Shown one piece after another: positions 26,274 through 35,198 of a stretch of 64,000 nucleotides of DNA (positions are counted from its first letter, which is position 1; every line of letters starts with the position of its first letter). Origin of the DNA: Paraclostridium tenue (GTDB lineage: Bacteria; Bacillota; Clostridia; Peptostreptococcales; Peptostreptococcaceae); assembly GCF_039521565.1 (NCBI RefSeq), contig NZ_BAAACP010000005.1, positions 1 through 64,000 on the forward strand, read 5' to 3'. A program made the position numbers and the translations under genes. Below the pieces are notes generated by a model. It saw nothing but the letters and a program-made list of their open reading frames with translations. It made no database searches and had not been told where the DNA came from.

Positions 26274-26702
26274 ATGATAAATAAGACAAAAGCTCAATTA
26301 ACAACTCTTGGTCAGGCTGTGCCTAGTGATAGTGAGGTTAAATCTATGTTAATTTTCCAAATGGAATCTAGTATACTAATTGCTCCTATGATTGCTATGG
26401 GTCACAATTATGGACTTTCATATCCTACAGCTCCTTGGGGTGGAATATTGGCAATGATAATATTTTGTATATTTGTAGGTTCAATATTAGCATATTTAAC
26501 TTTAGAAACTAAAAGTTGCATACCTGCAGCTATTGGGCATGCAATGGTAAATGGATTTGCAGGTATAGGTATGATGTTTAGTGCCATAAATAATCCTAAC
26601 TTATTTATAGGACCTATGCCTATAGGAATTATAGTAGGTGGAATTATATGTTTTAAAATAATATCTAAAATGAATATTGCAAATGAAGAGTATAACTGTT
26701 AA
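26274..26702 (+). pseudogene. CPBP family intramembrane protease, internally deleted
   Basis: 142 codons that match the C-terminal half of CPBP (Abi/CAAX-type) proteases: MGHNYGLSYPTAPWGGIL, a helix ending LAYLTLETKS, and AAIGHAMVNG. The N-terminal piece PSDSEVKSMLIFQ also belongs to the family but is normally followed by the catalytic EExxxR helix and the W-H-A-P histidine. Here it runs directly into ILIAPMIAMGHNYG, so the active-site segment appears deleted. No ribosome site precedes ATG 26274 and the first membrane helices are missing. I call it a pseudogene; the family assignment rests on motif memory. Confidence 0.7.
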
Positions 26703-26704
26703 TT

Positions 26705-26748
26705 GTAAAAAAGGATTACCTAATTTTTAGGAGAATCCTTTTTTATTA
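26705..26748 (+). terminator. terminator
   Basis: Stem AAAAAAGGATT / AATCCTTTTTT enclosing a secondary TAATTTTTA loop stem. Confidence 0.8.
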
Positions 26749-26826
26749 TAGATATTAATTTATAATAACTATGATAGCTTAAGTATTAAATTAAAAATAA
26801 GAGATATAGATTAAAGGGGATAATTA

Positions 26827-27338
26827 ATGGAAAAGAAGTTAATCATTATAAATGGAGTTATGGGAGTTGGAAAAACTACTATAAGTAAAGCATTATATAA
26901 AAAATTAGATAATTCATTTTGGCTAGATGGAGATAACTGCTGGATGATGAACCCATTTAAAGTTACAGATGAAAATAAATTTATGGTATTAGATAATATA
27001 GCATACATACTAAATAATTTTATAAAAAATTCTAAATCTAAATATATTGTATTTAACTGGGTAATACATACTGAGGATATAATGAAAGATATATTAAATA
27101 AAATAGATCCTTCTAGTGTTGATGTTTATAAAATAACTTTAATGTGCTCTAAAGAAAATCTTATAAATAGAATAAACAAAGATATTAAACTTGGTTTAAG
27201 ATATGAGGATAATATAAAAAGAAGTTTAGATAGACTAGAATTATACAACAAGATGATACTATAAAAATTGATACATCAAATAAGAGTATAGAGGATATAG
27301 TTGATGAAATTAAAGTTATATTAAGTATTAATAATTAA
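26827..27338 (+). pseudogene. P-loop nucleotide kinase with C-terminal frameshift
   Basis: The open frame begins at ATG 26827 (AAAGGGG upstream) and stops at 27262-27264, giving 145 aa. Walker A GVMGVGKTT sits at about 10-18, followed by LDGDNCWMMNP and a lid-like RINKDIKLGLR segment, as in small AAA/shikimate-kinase-like proteins. Immediately after, another frame (27258 to TAA 27336-27338) encodes TIKIDTSNKSIEDIVDEIKV, the usual end of this family. Adding one G in AAGATGATACT (about 27251-27260) joins them as KMDTIKIDTSN. A 1-nt deletion has therefore cut off about 26 residues. The core may still fold, so some activity is possible; a sequencing error is the alternative. Confidence 0.75.
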
Positions 27339-27372
27339 TTAAGTATAGAGGATTGAAGTGAGGGGGAAATTA

Positions 27373-28236
27373 ATGGTGAAAAATACTATTAAGTACGAAT
27401 TAGATGGAGTTTGTTTTGAATTAAGAGAAGAATATGACTTTAGTTGGTTAAAAAAATTTGAAACTGTATTTTGTGTATTCGACCAACAAGATTCTGGGAA
27501 TATATGTTTTGGAGTAAAGCGAGGATCTGATAAGCTTTTTATAAAATATGCTGAGGCTAAGACTTTAAATTATGATGGAGATATAAATACAGCTGTAGAA
27601 AATTTAAAAAGAACTAACAATATTTATAAAGATCTTAAGTGCGATCAGTTAATAAAATTAAAAGAAAGCTTCGAAACAGATAAAGGATATGGAGTAGTGT
27701 TTGAATGGATAGAAGGAGAAAATTTACATGAACACTGGAACTTTGATAAATACCCAAAGTACACACATCAAAAATCAGCTTACTATAGATATAAAAAACT
27801 GCCAATAGATAAGCGAATTAAATCCATAAATGAAATATTTGGATTTCTTTTAAATGTTGAACAGTTAGGATATGTAGCAATAGATTTATACGATGGAAGT
27901 ATTATGTATGATTTTGATAATCATACAACTAAAATCTGCGATATAGACCTTTTTAGGAAAAAACCAACTATAAATGATATAGGAAAAGATTTTTGGGGTT
28001 CAAAAAGATTTAAATCACCTGAAGAGTATATATTAAATTCACCAATCGATGAGAAAACTAATGTATTTAATTTAGGGTCTTTAATTTTTGGAATACTTGG
28101 AGATGATAAAGACCATTCATATGAAAAGTGGGAAGCTTCTAAAGAACTATACCATATAGTGGTTAATGCAATAAATCCAAATAGAGAAGAACGATACAAA
28201 TCTATTTCGGATTTTTACAGTTATTTTAAACTATAA
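27373..28236 (+). CDS. atypical protein-kinase-like protein
   Basis: 287 aa. ATG 27373 was chosen because AGGGGG at 27361-27366 precedes it; GTG 27358 is less likely. Kinase-fold landmarks: FIKYAEAKT (ATP-site Lys at about 58), YGVVFEWIEGENL hinge (about 106-118), the catalytic-loop equivalent YVAIDLYDGSIMYD (about 167-180) in place of HRDxxxxN, and CDIDLF (about 189-194) in place of DFG, then FWGSKRFKSPEE like an activation-segment/APE region. Relatives exist in Clostridia as uncharacterised Ser/Thr or aminoglycoside-type kinases. It is soluble with no sensor domain. Substrate unknown. Confidence 0.75.
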   Translation: MVKNTIKYELDGVCFELREEYDFSWLKKFETVFCVFDQQDSGNICFGVKRGSDKLFIKYAEAKTLNYDGDINTAVENLKRTNNIYKDLKCDQLIKLKESFETDKGYGVVFEWIEGENLHEHWNFDKYPKYTHQKSAYYRYKKLPIDKRIKSINEIFGFLLNVEQLGYVAIDLYDGSIMYDFDNHTTKICDIDLFRKKPTINDIGKDFWGSKRFKSPEEYILNSPIDEKTNVFNLGSLIFGILGDDKDHSYEKWEASKELYHIVVNAINPNREERYKSISDFYSYFKL

Positions 28237-28277
28237 AAAGAGGGCTATCTCTATTAGAGAGTAGCTCTTTTTATAGT
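28236..28277. terminator. bidirectional terminator
   Basis: Stem AAAAAGAGGGCTATCTCT / AGAGAGTAGCTCTTTTT between convergent genes. Confidence 0.85.
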
Positions 28278-28279
28278 GT

Positions 28280-29101
28280 TTACTTTATAAATAAAGATTT
28301 ATATTCTAAAGGGGTTAAATTAAGGTTTTTCTTGAAAGTTTTTGAAAAGTGAGATTGCGAAGTAAATCCAACTATATTACTGATCTCACATACAGAGTAG
28401 CTACTTTTTCTAAGTAAATCACAGGCTTTTTTCAACTTATATTCAATAAGATATTGTTGAGGTGTATTCATCATATGCAATTTGAAAATTTTGTAAAAAT
28501 GACTTCTATCTATATTTAAATAATCAGATATATCAGAAACAGAAATGTTTTTATCAAAGTTTTTATCGATAAAATCTAAGGCATCAGATATATAACATTG
28601 AGAAGAAGTTTTTCCTTGTAAAGTTGAAATTGAATGTTCATCCATAAGTAAGGATAATGTCTGATATAAATAACCCAAAGCCTTAAACAAATAATTAGAA
28701 TTACAATTTAAATATATATTTTCAAATAGCTCATTAAGCTGATTGTCTTTATTATATCTAAAAATATAGTTTTCATTTGAAAAACCACATAAGCTAAGAA
28801 GCTCTTTAGCCTTAGAGCCATTAATACCTATCCATCTGTAAACCCATGGATTATCATTAGTAGGATAATAATTATTATCTGTATTGGGAGGTATAATAAA
28901 GCCATCTCCAGCTTTTAAATGATGGACTTGATTTTTTATAAAAAATAATCCCTCACCTTGTATTACATAATGAATTAAATAGTAATCTATTTGTTCATAT
29001 TGATAAGGATCTCTTGGCTCGCAATATTCAAAACCACATTCAAATATATATAGTTCATTACTAGGTTTTGAGTCTGTTGAAAAAATACCTATTTTGCTCA
29101 T
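28280..29101 (-). CDS. AraC family regulator of the lactose/galactose locus
   Basis: 273 aa. Residues 1-100 are a cupin-like sugar-sensing domain (YLIHYVIQGEGLFFI...LKAGDGFIIPP). Residues 170-270 form two helix-turn-helix motifs of the AraC/XylS type (SVSDISDYLNIDRSHFYKIF and SVCEISNIVGFTSQSHFSKTF). The layout resembles RafR/MsmR activators of alpha- or beta-galactoside operons. It is divergent from the permease-lacZ-galKT genes. The shared gap contains 21-bp-spaced direct repeats beside the permease promoter and a cre-like site next to this gene's own start. GGAGGGA before ATG 29101. Confidence 0.9.
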   Translation of the reverse strand: MSKIGIFSTDSKPSNELYIFECGFEYCEPRDPYQYEQIDYYLIHYVIQGEGLFFIKNQVHHLKAGDGFIIPPNTDNNYYPTNDNPWVYRWIGINGSKAKELLSLCGFSNENYIFRYNKDNQLNELFENIYLNCNSNYLFKALGYLYQTLSLLMDEHSISTLQGKTSSQCYISDALDFIDKNFDKNISVSDISDYLNIDRSHFYKIFKLHMMNTPQQYLIEYKLKKACDLLRKSSYSVCEISNIVGFTSQSHFSKTFKKNLNLTPLEYKSLFIK

Positions 29102-29114
29102 AAAATCCCTCCTA

Positions 29115-29128
29115 TGCTAACGTTTTCT
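29115..29128. promoter_or_regulatory. cre-like catabolite repression site
   Basis: Read on the minus strand it is AGAAAACGTTAGCA, matching the CcpA cre consensus TGNAARCGNWWWCA at all but two positions, with the central CG intact. It lies just upstream of the AraC regulator's ribosome site, where bound CcpA would block its transcription on glucose. Confidence 0.6.
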
Positions 29129-29174
29129 ATATTATGAATTTAAATCAAAATCATATATATGTCAATTTTAAAAT

Positions 29175-29238
29175 GCAACAATAATACAAATTATAGCAAC
29201 ATTACAACATTGAGATAGTATATAAAAAGATATATTAT
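29175..29238 (+). promoter_or_regulatory. AraC-type direct repeats and permease promoter
   Basis: GCAACA half-sites with similar flanks start at 29175 and 29196, 21 bp apart, the spacing of araI1/araI2. The second repeat abuts TTGAGA (29210-29215), followed after 17 bp by TATTAT (29233-29238). An AraC activator bound there would touch RNA polymerase, so this is the likely lactose-inducible promoter. Confidence 0.6.
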
Positions 29239-29304
29239 TAAAATATACAAGAAAAGGTTTTCTTAAATAAGATTTAAATAAAAATTTGGAGGAGTTTAAT
29301 AAAA

Positions 29305-30777
29305 ATGAGTGAAAGAAGAGGGAGTCTTAGTTCATCAGCTTTAATGCTTATGACATTTACAGCTGTATTTTCATTTGGAAATATAATTGATAGTAGTGTT
29401 AATATAGGGCTTGCTACAATACCGTCTTATATATTTGGTACTATATTTTATTTCTTTCCATTTGCATTAATGATAGGGGAGTTTGCATCAGCAAATAAAA
29501 ATTCAGAATCTGGAATTAACAGCTGGATAAAAACATCACTAGGAGCAAAGTGGGCATTTTTAGGATCTTGGTCATATTTCTTTGTTAATTTATTTTTCTT
29601 TACATCATTATTACCAAAAACGTTGATATATGCTTCATATGCATTTGTAGGTAAAAATGTATTTGATGGAAAAACAGTTTTAATATCTGTGTTGTCAATA
29701 GTAATGTTTTGGGGAGTAACGATATTATCAACTAAAGGTGTAAGCTGGATATCAAAGATAACTAGTATATCAGGTATAGCTAGGATGGTTTTAGGTATTG
29801 GATTTATAGTCTTATCCTTTGGAATAATATTATTTTTGGGAGAAGAACCAGCACAACAATTTAACACAGAAACAATAATGCCAAAATTTAACTGGACATA
29901 CTTTATGGTATTAGCATGGGTTTTACAAGCAGTAGGAGGAGCCGAAAGTATAGGTGTTTATGTTAAAGATGTAAAAGGTGGAAATAAAGCCTTTATAAAA
30001 ACTATGTTATTTTCAACTATATTAGTAGGTGCATTATATGCATTAGGAGCAGCAGCTGTAGGTATAGTTGTACCAGAAAATATTTTATTTGGGAATTTCT
30101 CAAATGGATTGTTTGATTCATTTTTAATATTAGGTTCTCATTATGGAATAGGAAACATAATTACTAATATAGTAGGATTTATAATGCTACTTGCAAGTCT
30201 AGGTTCCCTAGTATTATGGACTGCAGCACCAGTTAAAGTATTATTTTCAGAGATACCAGAAGGAATATTTGGTAGCTGGGTAGCAAAAACAAACGATGAA
30301 GGTAACCCAGTAAATGCATTATATCTTCAAGCTGTAATAGTAACTATTCTTTTAATAATACCAGCACTTGGTATAGGTTCAGTAGATAGCTTACTTGAAA
30401 TGTTAATAAATATGACTGCATCAACTTCATTAATACCAGTACTATTCTTTTTAGTTGGATATATAGTGCTAAGAGCAAAGAAAGATTATATAGAAAGAAG
30501 TTTTAAGGTAGGTTCAAAAGGTTTAGGGATAATATTAGGAGTTTTATTATTAGTATTATTTACATTCGTATTTATAATATCTTCAGTTCCATCACCATCG
30601 GATTTATCTGCATACTTTAATGGGACATTAGAAGCGGATGCAACTAATCCATTATTTGTACTTTTATACAATGTTATAGGACTAGTAGTATTTTTAGGAT
30701 TTGCACTAATATGTTGGAATAAATATGAAAGGAAAGTTGGAAAGGATGTAGCTAACGAAGTATCGGCTATAAGATAA
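29305..30777 (+). CDS. APC superfamily permease in the lac operon
   Basis: 490 aa with about 12 membrane segments. The first helix carries the unwound GNIIDSSVNIGLATIPSY region of amino acid/polyamine/organocation transporters, and the overall pattern resembles YjeM/GadC-type amino acid permeases more than any lactose permease (no LacY, LacS-GPH or PTS features). It nevertheless lies 32 nt before lacZ and after the AraC-controlled promoter. Either it brings in a galactoside or galactosyl-amino compound, or the operon imports an amino acid alongside. TTGGAGGAG before ATG 29305. Confidence 0.82.
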   Translation: MSERRGSLSSSALMLMTFTAVFSFGNIIDSSVNIGLATIPSYIFGTIFYFFPFALMIGEFASANKNSESGINSWIKTSLGAKWAFLGSWSYFFVNLFFFTSLLPKTLIYASYAFVGKNVFDGKTVLISVLSIVMFWGVTILSTKGVSWISKITSISGIARMVLGIGFIVLSFGIILFLGEEPAQQFNTETIMPKFNWTYFMVLAWVLQAVGGAESIGVYVKDVKGGNKAFIKTMLFSTILVGALYALGAAAVGIVVPENILFGNFSNGLFDSFLILGSHYGIGNIITNIVGFIMLLASLGSLVLWTAAPVKVLFSEIPEGIFGSWVAKTNDEGNPVNALYLQAVIVTILLIIPALGIGSVDSLLEMLINMTASTSLIPVLFFLVGYIVLRAKKDYIERSFKVGSKGLGIILGVLLLVLFTFVFIISSVPSPSDLSAYFNGTLEADATNPLFVLLYNVIGLVVFLGFALICWNKYERKVGKDVANEVSAIR

Positions 30778-30809
30778 TATATAATTAAAAGTAGAGAGGG
30801 AGATTAATT

Positions 30810-33800
30810 ATGAAACTGTGGGAAAATATACATATTGATGGAATAAACAGATTAGATGCAAGAGCTCATTTTTTAAGTTTTCCATCTAAAAAGTTAGCAT
30901 TAATAGGAGATAAAAAGTATACACATAATTATAAAAATTTAAATGGAAGTTGGAAATTTTTATTTTTAGATGCACCAGAATATTCACCAGAAGGTTTTTA
31001 CAAAGAAGAATTTAACTCAGATAACTGGGAGGATATAATAGTTCCAGGAAACTGGCAATTACAAGGTTATGGTAAAATGCATTATTCTGATTTATGGTAC
31101 AATTTCCCTATAAATCCTCCATATGTTCCAACGGAAAATCCAACTGGAATATATAAAAGAAACTTTGTTGTGGACGAGTCTTGGATGAATGAAAAAATAA
31201 TACTTAAATTCAATGGCGTCGATTCAGCATACAATGTTTGGATAAACGGTCAAGAAGTTGGATATAGCAAGGGTGCTAGAATACAAGCAGAATTTGATAT
31301 AACTGAATATGTAAGATGTGGAAACAATGAGTGTACAGTAAGAGTTTATCAATGGAGTGATGGTACTTATTTGGAAGATCAAGATATGTGGTGGTTAAGT
31401 GGAATCTTTAGAGATGTAGAACTTTATACAGAACCAGTATATGGAGTAGATGATATAATTGTAGTTACAGATCTAGATGAAAAGTACGAGGATGCTAAAT
31501 TAAATATAAATTTAAAGTTTAGAAAATATGAAAATCAGAAAGTTCATTTTGAGTTATTGGATAATGATAAAAATGTAGTATTTGAAGAGTTAGTAGATAT
31601 TAATGGAGAGTTAAATTTCAGTAAAGAAATTAAAAATCCATTAAAGTGGAGTGCTGAAGAACCAAATTTATATACATTGATGATAAGTGTATACAAAGAT
31701 AAGGAAATAGTTCAAGTTATACCTCAAAGAGTTGGATTTAGGAAAATAGAAATAAAAGGTGAAGTATTTACTGTAAATGGGGTAGCCATAAAGTTTAAAG
31801 GTGTAAATAGACATGATTATAACCCTAAAAACGGAAGAGTTGTAGCTAAAGAAGAAATAGAAAAAGATATTATTTTAATGAAACAACATAATATAAATGC
31901 TCTTAGAACAGCTCACTATCCTAACTCACATTATTTATATGAATTATGTGATGAATATGGATTATATGTAATAGATGAAACAGACTTAGAGTGTCATGGT
32001 TTTGAGCTAACTGGAGATTATGCATGGATAAGTGATGATCCAGACTGGGAATTAGCGCATGTAAGTAGAATAGATAGAATGATTAATAGAGATAAAAATC
32101 ATCCATCTATATTAATGTGGTCTTTAGGAAATGAATCTTCATTTGGTTGTAATTTTAAGGCAATGGCTAAGAAGTGTAAAGATTTAGACCCTACTAGAAT
32201 ATTACACTATGAAGGGGATTTTAATGTAGCTAAAGAAAATGGACCAGTTTCTGAAGTATATAGTACGATGTACACTTGGTTAGAACGTGATAGTAAATTT
32301 ACGATGGATACTATAATAAATGATATTAAAAAGCCTCATATATTATGTGAATATTGCCATGCTATGGGTAATGGACCAGGTAACCTAAGAGAATATCAAG
32401 ATTTATTCTATAAGTATGATAAGTTACAAGGTGGATTTGTATGGGAATGGTTTGATCATGGTATACATACAGTAGCAGAAAATGGGGAAGTTTACTATAG
32501 CTATGGTGGAGACTTTGGAGATGATCCAAGTAATATAAACTTCTGTATAGATGGATTGATAATGCCAGATAGAACAGTTTCTCCAGGTCTTTTAGAATAT
32601 AAAAAAGTTATAGAACCTGCTGAAACTTCGGCAGTTGATTTAGAAAAAGGAATAATAAAAGTTATAAATAGATACGATTTTAATAACCTAAATACATTGG
32701 ATTTAGTTTATAATATTAAAGAGGATGATAAATTAGTAAAAAGTGGAAAAATGGAAATGCCATCAGTAGCTGGAAGAGAAACTTGCGAAATAACTTTACC
32801 ATATAGTTTAGATTTCCCTAAGGTAAATGGTGCAACTTACTATTTAAATATATCATATGTATTAAAAGAAGATTGTAAATGGGCGGAGGCTGGATATGAA
32901 TTAGCAACAGCACAATTTGAATTACCAGTAAAAATGGAAAAGTTAAAAGTTACACCAAAAGGAAATCTAGAAATTAAAAAAGAACATTGTAAATTATTAG
33001 TAAAAGGAGATAACTTCCAGGTTGATTTTGATTTAGTAAGAGGTCATATATTAAAAGTTACTAAAGATGAATATAAATTAGTAGAAGAAGGACCAAGATT
33101 AAACTTCTGGAGAGCTCCAATAGACAACGATATGTATGTTGTAGAAGATTACAAGAAAAAGTATTTTATGCATTTAATGCATGAAGTTGTAAGAAATATA
33201 GAGTATAAATTAGAAGAAAATGTTCTTACATTTAAAGTTGATACTATAAATGGAACTACAAACTCTGCTTGGCATTATAAGTCAACTTATGAGTATAAAG
33301 TATTTGGTAATGGGGATATATTAGTTAAAGTATCTGGAACACCATCTGGAAAAATAGATACTGCACCGGATATGCTACCTAGAATAGGTCTTCAAATGAG
33401 AGTAAATAAAGAATTGGAAAATGTTAAGTATCAAGGTAGAGGTCCAGGAGAATCATATCCAGATACTAAAGAAGCTAACCTATTTGGAGTTTATGATAAT
33501 ACTGTTGATGGGTTGTTTACAAACTATGTTAAGCCACAAGAAAATGGGAATAGAAGTGATTGTTCTTGGGTTAGTCTAAGAAATGACAGAGGAATGAGCT
33601 TAATGGCTGTAGCAGATGATAAAATCAACTTTAGTGCATCATATTATGAAGATACAGATTTAGAATATGCTAAACACACTATAGATTTAGTAAAGAGAGA
33701 TTATATAGTATTTAATATAGATTATAAGCAAAATGGAGTTGGGACTAATTCTTGTGGTCAATGGCAATTAGATAAGTATAGATGTAAATTTGAACAATTT

Positions 33801-33878
33801 AACTTAGAATTTAGATTAACTATATTTAATAATAAAGAAGTTAGTGAAGTGAGTTTAGGAAGGGAAACTATAAATTAA
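30810..33878 (+). CDS. lacZ: beta-galactosidase, GH2
   Basis: 1022 aa, the length of E. coli LacZ. It hydrolyses lactose and other beta-galactosides in the cytoplasm. Domains: sugar-binding jelly roll (about 1-210), Ig-like (about 215-330), TIM barrel (about 335-630), second Ig-like, and the C-terminal beta-sandwich (about 740-1015). The acid/base Glu is E442 in SLGNESSFG and the nucleophile is E514 in ILCEYCHAMGNG. GVNRHDYNP and RTAHYP are further GH2 marks. It follows the permease by 32 nt, and a long hairpin separates it from galK. Confidence 0.97.
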   Translation: MKLWENIHIDGINRLDARAHFLSFPSKKLALIGDKKYTHNYKNLNGSWKFLFLDAPEYSPEGFYKEEFNSDNWEDIIVPGNWQLQGYGKMHYSDLWYNFPINPPYVPTENPTGIYKRNFVVDESWMNEKIILKFNGVDSAYNVWINGQEVGYSKGARIQAEFDITEYVRCGNNECTVRVYQWSDGTYLEDQDMWWLSGIFRDVELYTEPVYGVDDIIVVTDLDEKYEDAKLNINLKFRKYENQKVHFELLDNDKNVVFEELVDINGELNFSKEIKNPLKWSAEEPNLYTLMISVYKDKEIVQVIPQRVGFRKIEIKGEVFTVNGVAIKFKGVNRHDYNPKNGRVVAKEEIEKDIILMKQHNINALRTAHYPNSHYLYELCDEYGLYVIDETDLECHGFELTGDYAWISDDPDWELAHVSRIDRMINRDKNHPSILMWSLGNESSFGCNFKAMAKKCKDLDPTRILHYEGDFNVAKENGPVSEVYSTMYTWLERDSKFTMDTIINDIKKPHILCEYCHAMGNGPGNLREYQDLFYKYDKLQGGFVWEWFDHGIHTVAENGEVYYSYGGDFGDDPSNINFCIDGLIMPDRTVSPGLLEYKKVIEPAETSAVDLEKGIIKVINRYDFNNLNTLDLVYNIKEDDKLVKSGKMEMPSVAGRETCEITLPYSLDFPKVNGATYYLNISYVLKEDCKWAEAGYELATAQFELPVKMEKLKVTPKGNLEIKKEHCKLLVKGDNFQVDFDLVRGHILKVTKDEYKLVEEGPRLNFWRAPIDNDMYVVEDYKKKYFMHLMHEVVRNIEYKLEENVLTFKVDTINGTTNSAWHYKSTYEYKVFGNGDILVKVSGTPSGKIDTAPDMLPRIGLQMRVNKELENVKYQGRGPGESYPDTKEANLFGVYDNTVDGLFTNYVKPQENGNRSDCSWVSLRNDRGMSLMAVADDKINFSASYYEDTDLEYAKHTIDLVKRDYIVFNIDYKQNGVGTNSCGQWQLDKYRCKFEQFNLEFRLTIFNNKEVSEVSLGRETIN

Positions 33879-33898
33879 AAATATAGAGATATAAGTGC

Positions 33899-33987
33899 AA
33901 AATATAGTTAATAACTGAGTATATATTTGATGCTTGATTGATTTTAATCCAGTCAAATTACTTAGTATATTAACTATATTTTTTTAG
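33899..33987 (+). terminator. long three-part hairpin between lacZ and galK
   Basis: A perfect 15-bp outer stem (33899-33913 with 33968-33982) continues inward as ACTGAGT/ACTTAGT with one G-U, then ATTTGA/TCAAAT, and ends in a T-run. It should terminate or attenuate transcription between lacZ and galK, setting their ratio. Confidence 0.75.
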
Positions 33988-34022
33988 TAAGTATATAATA
34001 TAAATAATTAGGGGAGATAAAA

Positions 34023-35189
34023 ATGAAAGAAAATATGTTAAAGTTATTTAACGATGTTTTTGGGGAAAAAGAAAATACGAGAGTGTTTTTTTCACCTGGA
34101 AGAGTAAATTTAATAGGGGAGCATACTGATTATAATGGGGGGAATGTATTTCCTTGTGCATTGAGTTTTGGAACTTATGGTGCAATAGCTCTAAGAGATG
34201 ACAAAACTATAAATATGTATTCTAAAAACTTTGATAAACTAGGAGTAATAAGTTTTAGTATAGATAAGTTGGAAAATGAAAAAAAACACGATTGGGCTAA
34301 CTATCCAAAAGGGGTTATAACAACACTAAAAAAACATGGATATAAAATAAATCAAGGCTTTGATATGGTTGTATATGGAAACATACCAAATGGAGCTGGG
34401 TTGTCATCATCAGCATCAATAGAATTATTAATGGGAGTTATGATAGATAATCTATTAAAACTAAATATTAATAGAATAGATTTAGTTAAATACTGCCAAG
34501 AAGCAGAAAATAAGTTTATAGGTGTAAATTGTGGAATAATGGATCAATTTGCAATAGGTATGGGAAAAAAAAATCAAGCAATTTTATTAGATTGCAATAC
34601 TTTAGAATATAAATATTCAAATTTAGAATTAAAAGATAAGATAATAATAATAGGGAATACAAATAAAAGAAGAGGACTTGCAGATTCAAAGTACAATGAA
34701 AGAAGAAGTGAATGTGAAGAATCTTTAAAAGAACTTAAAATTAATTTAGATATAAACTCTTTAGGTGAGTTAAATGAAATAGAATTTGAGGAAAATAAAC
34801 ACTTAATAACTAACCCTATAAATCGAAAAAGAGCAAAACATGCTGTATATGAAAATCAAAGAACTTTAAAAGCGGTAAAAGCCTTACAAGAAAATGATAT
34901 AACTACTTTTGGACAGCTTATGATAGATTCTCATAATTCATTAAAAAATGATTATGAAGTTACAGGAAAAGAACTAGATACTCTGATTGAACTAGCACTA
35001 AAACAAAAAGGTACAATAGGTTCTAGAATGACAGGTGCAGGTTTTGGGGGTTGCACAGTATCTATTGTACAAAAAGATATGAAAGATGATTTTATAAATG
35101 AAGTTTCAAGAAAATATAAAGATATAATAGGTTATGAAGCAGATTTTTATGTAGCGGAGATAGGAGATGGAACTAGAGAGCTAGTTTAA
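34023..35189 (+). CDS. galK: galactokinase
   Basis: 388 aa GHMP kinase; phosphorylates galactose at C1 as the first step of the Leloir pathway, handling the galactose freed by LacZ. All three signatures are intact: GRVNLIGEHTDYNGG (about 27-41), the phosphate loop NGAGLSSSASIE, and GSRMTGAGFGGC near the C-terminus. NCGIMDQFAIGMG carries the catalytic Asp. GGGGAG before ATG 34023; galT starts 9 nt after the stop. A damaged second copy is at 58291. Confidence 0.97.
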   Translation: MKENMLKLFNDVFGEKENTRVFFSPGRVNLIGEHTDYNGGNVFPCALSFGTYGAIALRDDKTINMYSKNFDKLGVISFSIDKLENEKKHDWANYPKGVITTLKKHGYKINQGFDMVVYGNIPNGAGLSSSASIELLMGVMIDNLLKLNINRIDLVKYCQEAENKFIGVNCGIMDQFAIGMGKKNQAILLDCNTLEYKYSNLELKDKIIIIGNTNKRRGLADSKYNERRSECEESLKELKINLDINSLGELNEIEFEENKHLITNPINRKRAKHAVYENQRTLKAVKALQENDITTFGQLMIDSHNSLKNDYEVTGKELDTLIELALKQKGTIGSRMTGAGFGGCTVSIVQKDMKDDFINEVSRKYKDIIGYEADFYVAEIGDGTRELV

Positions 35190-35198
35190 GGAGGAGAT

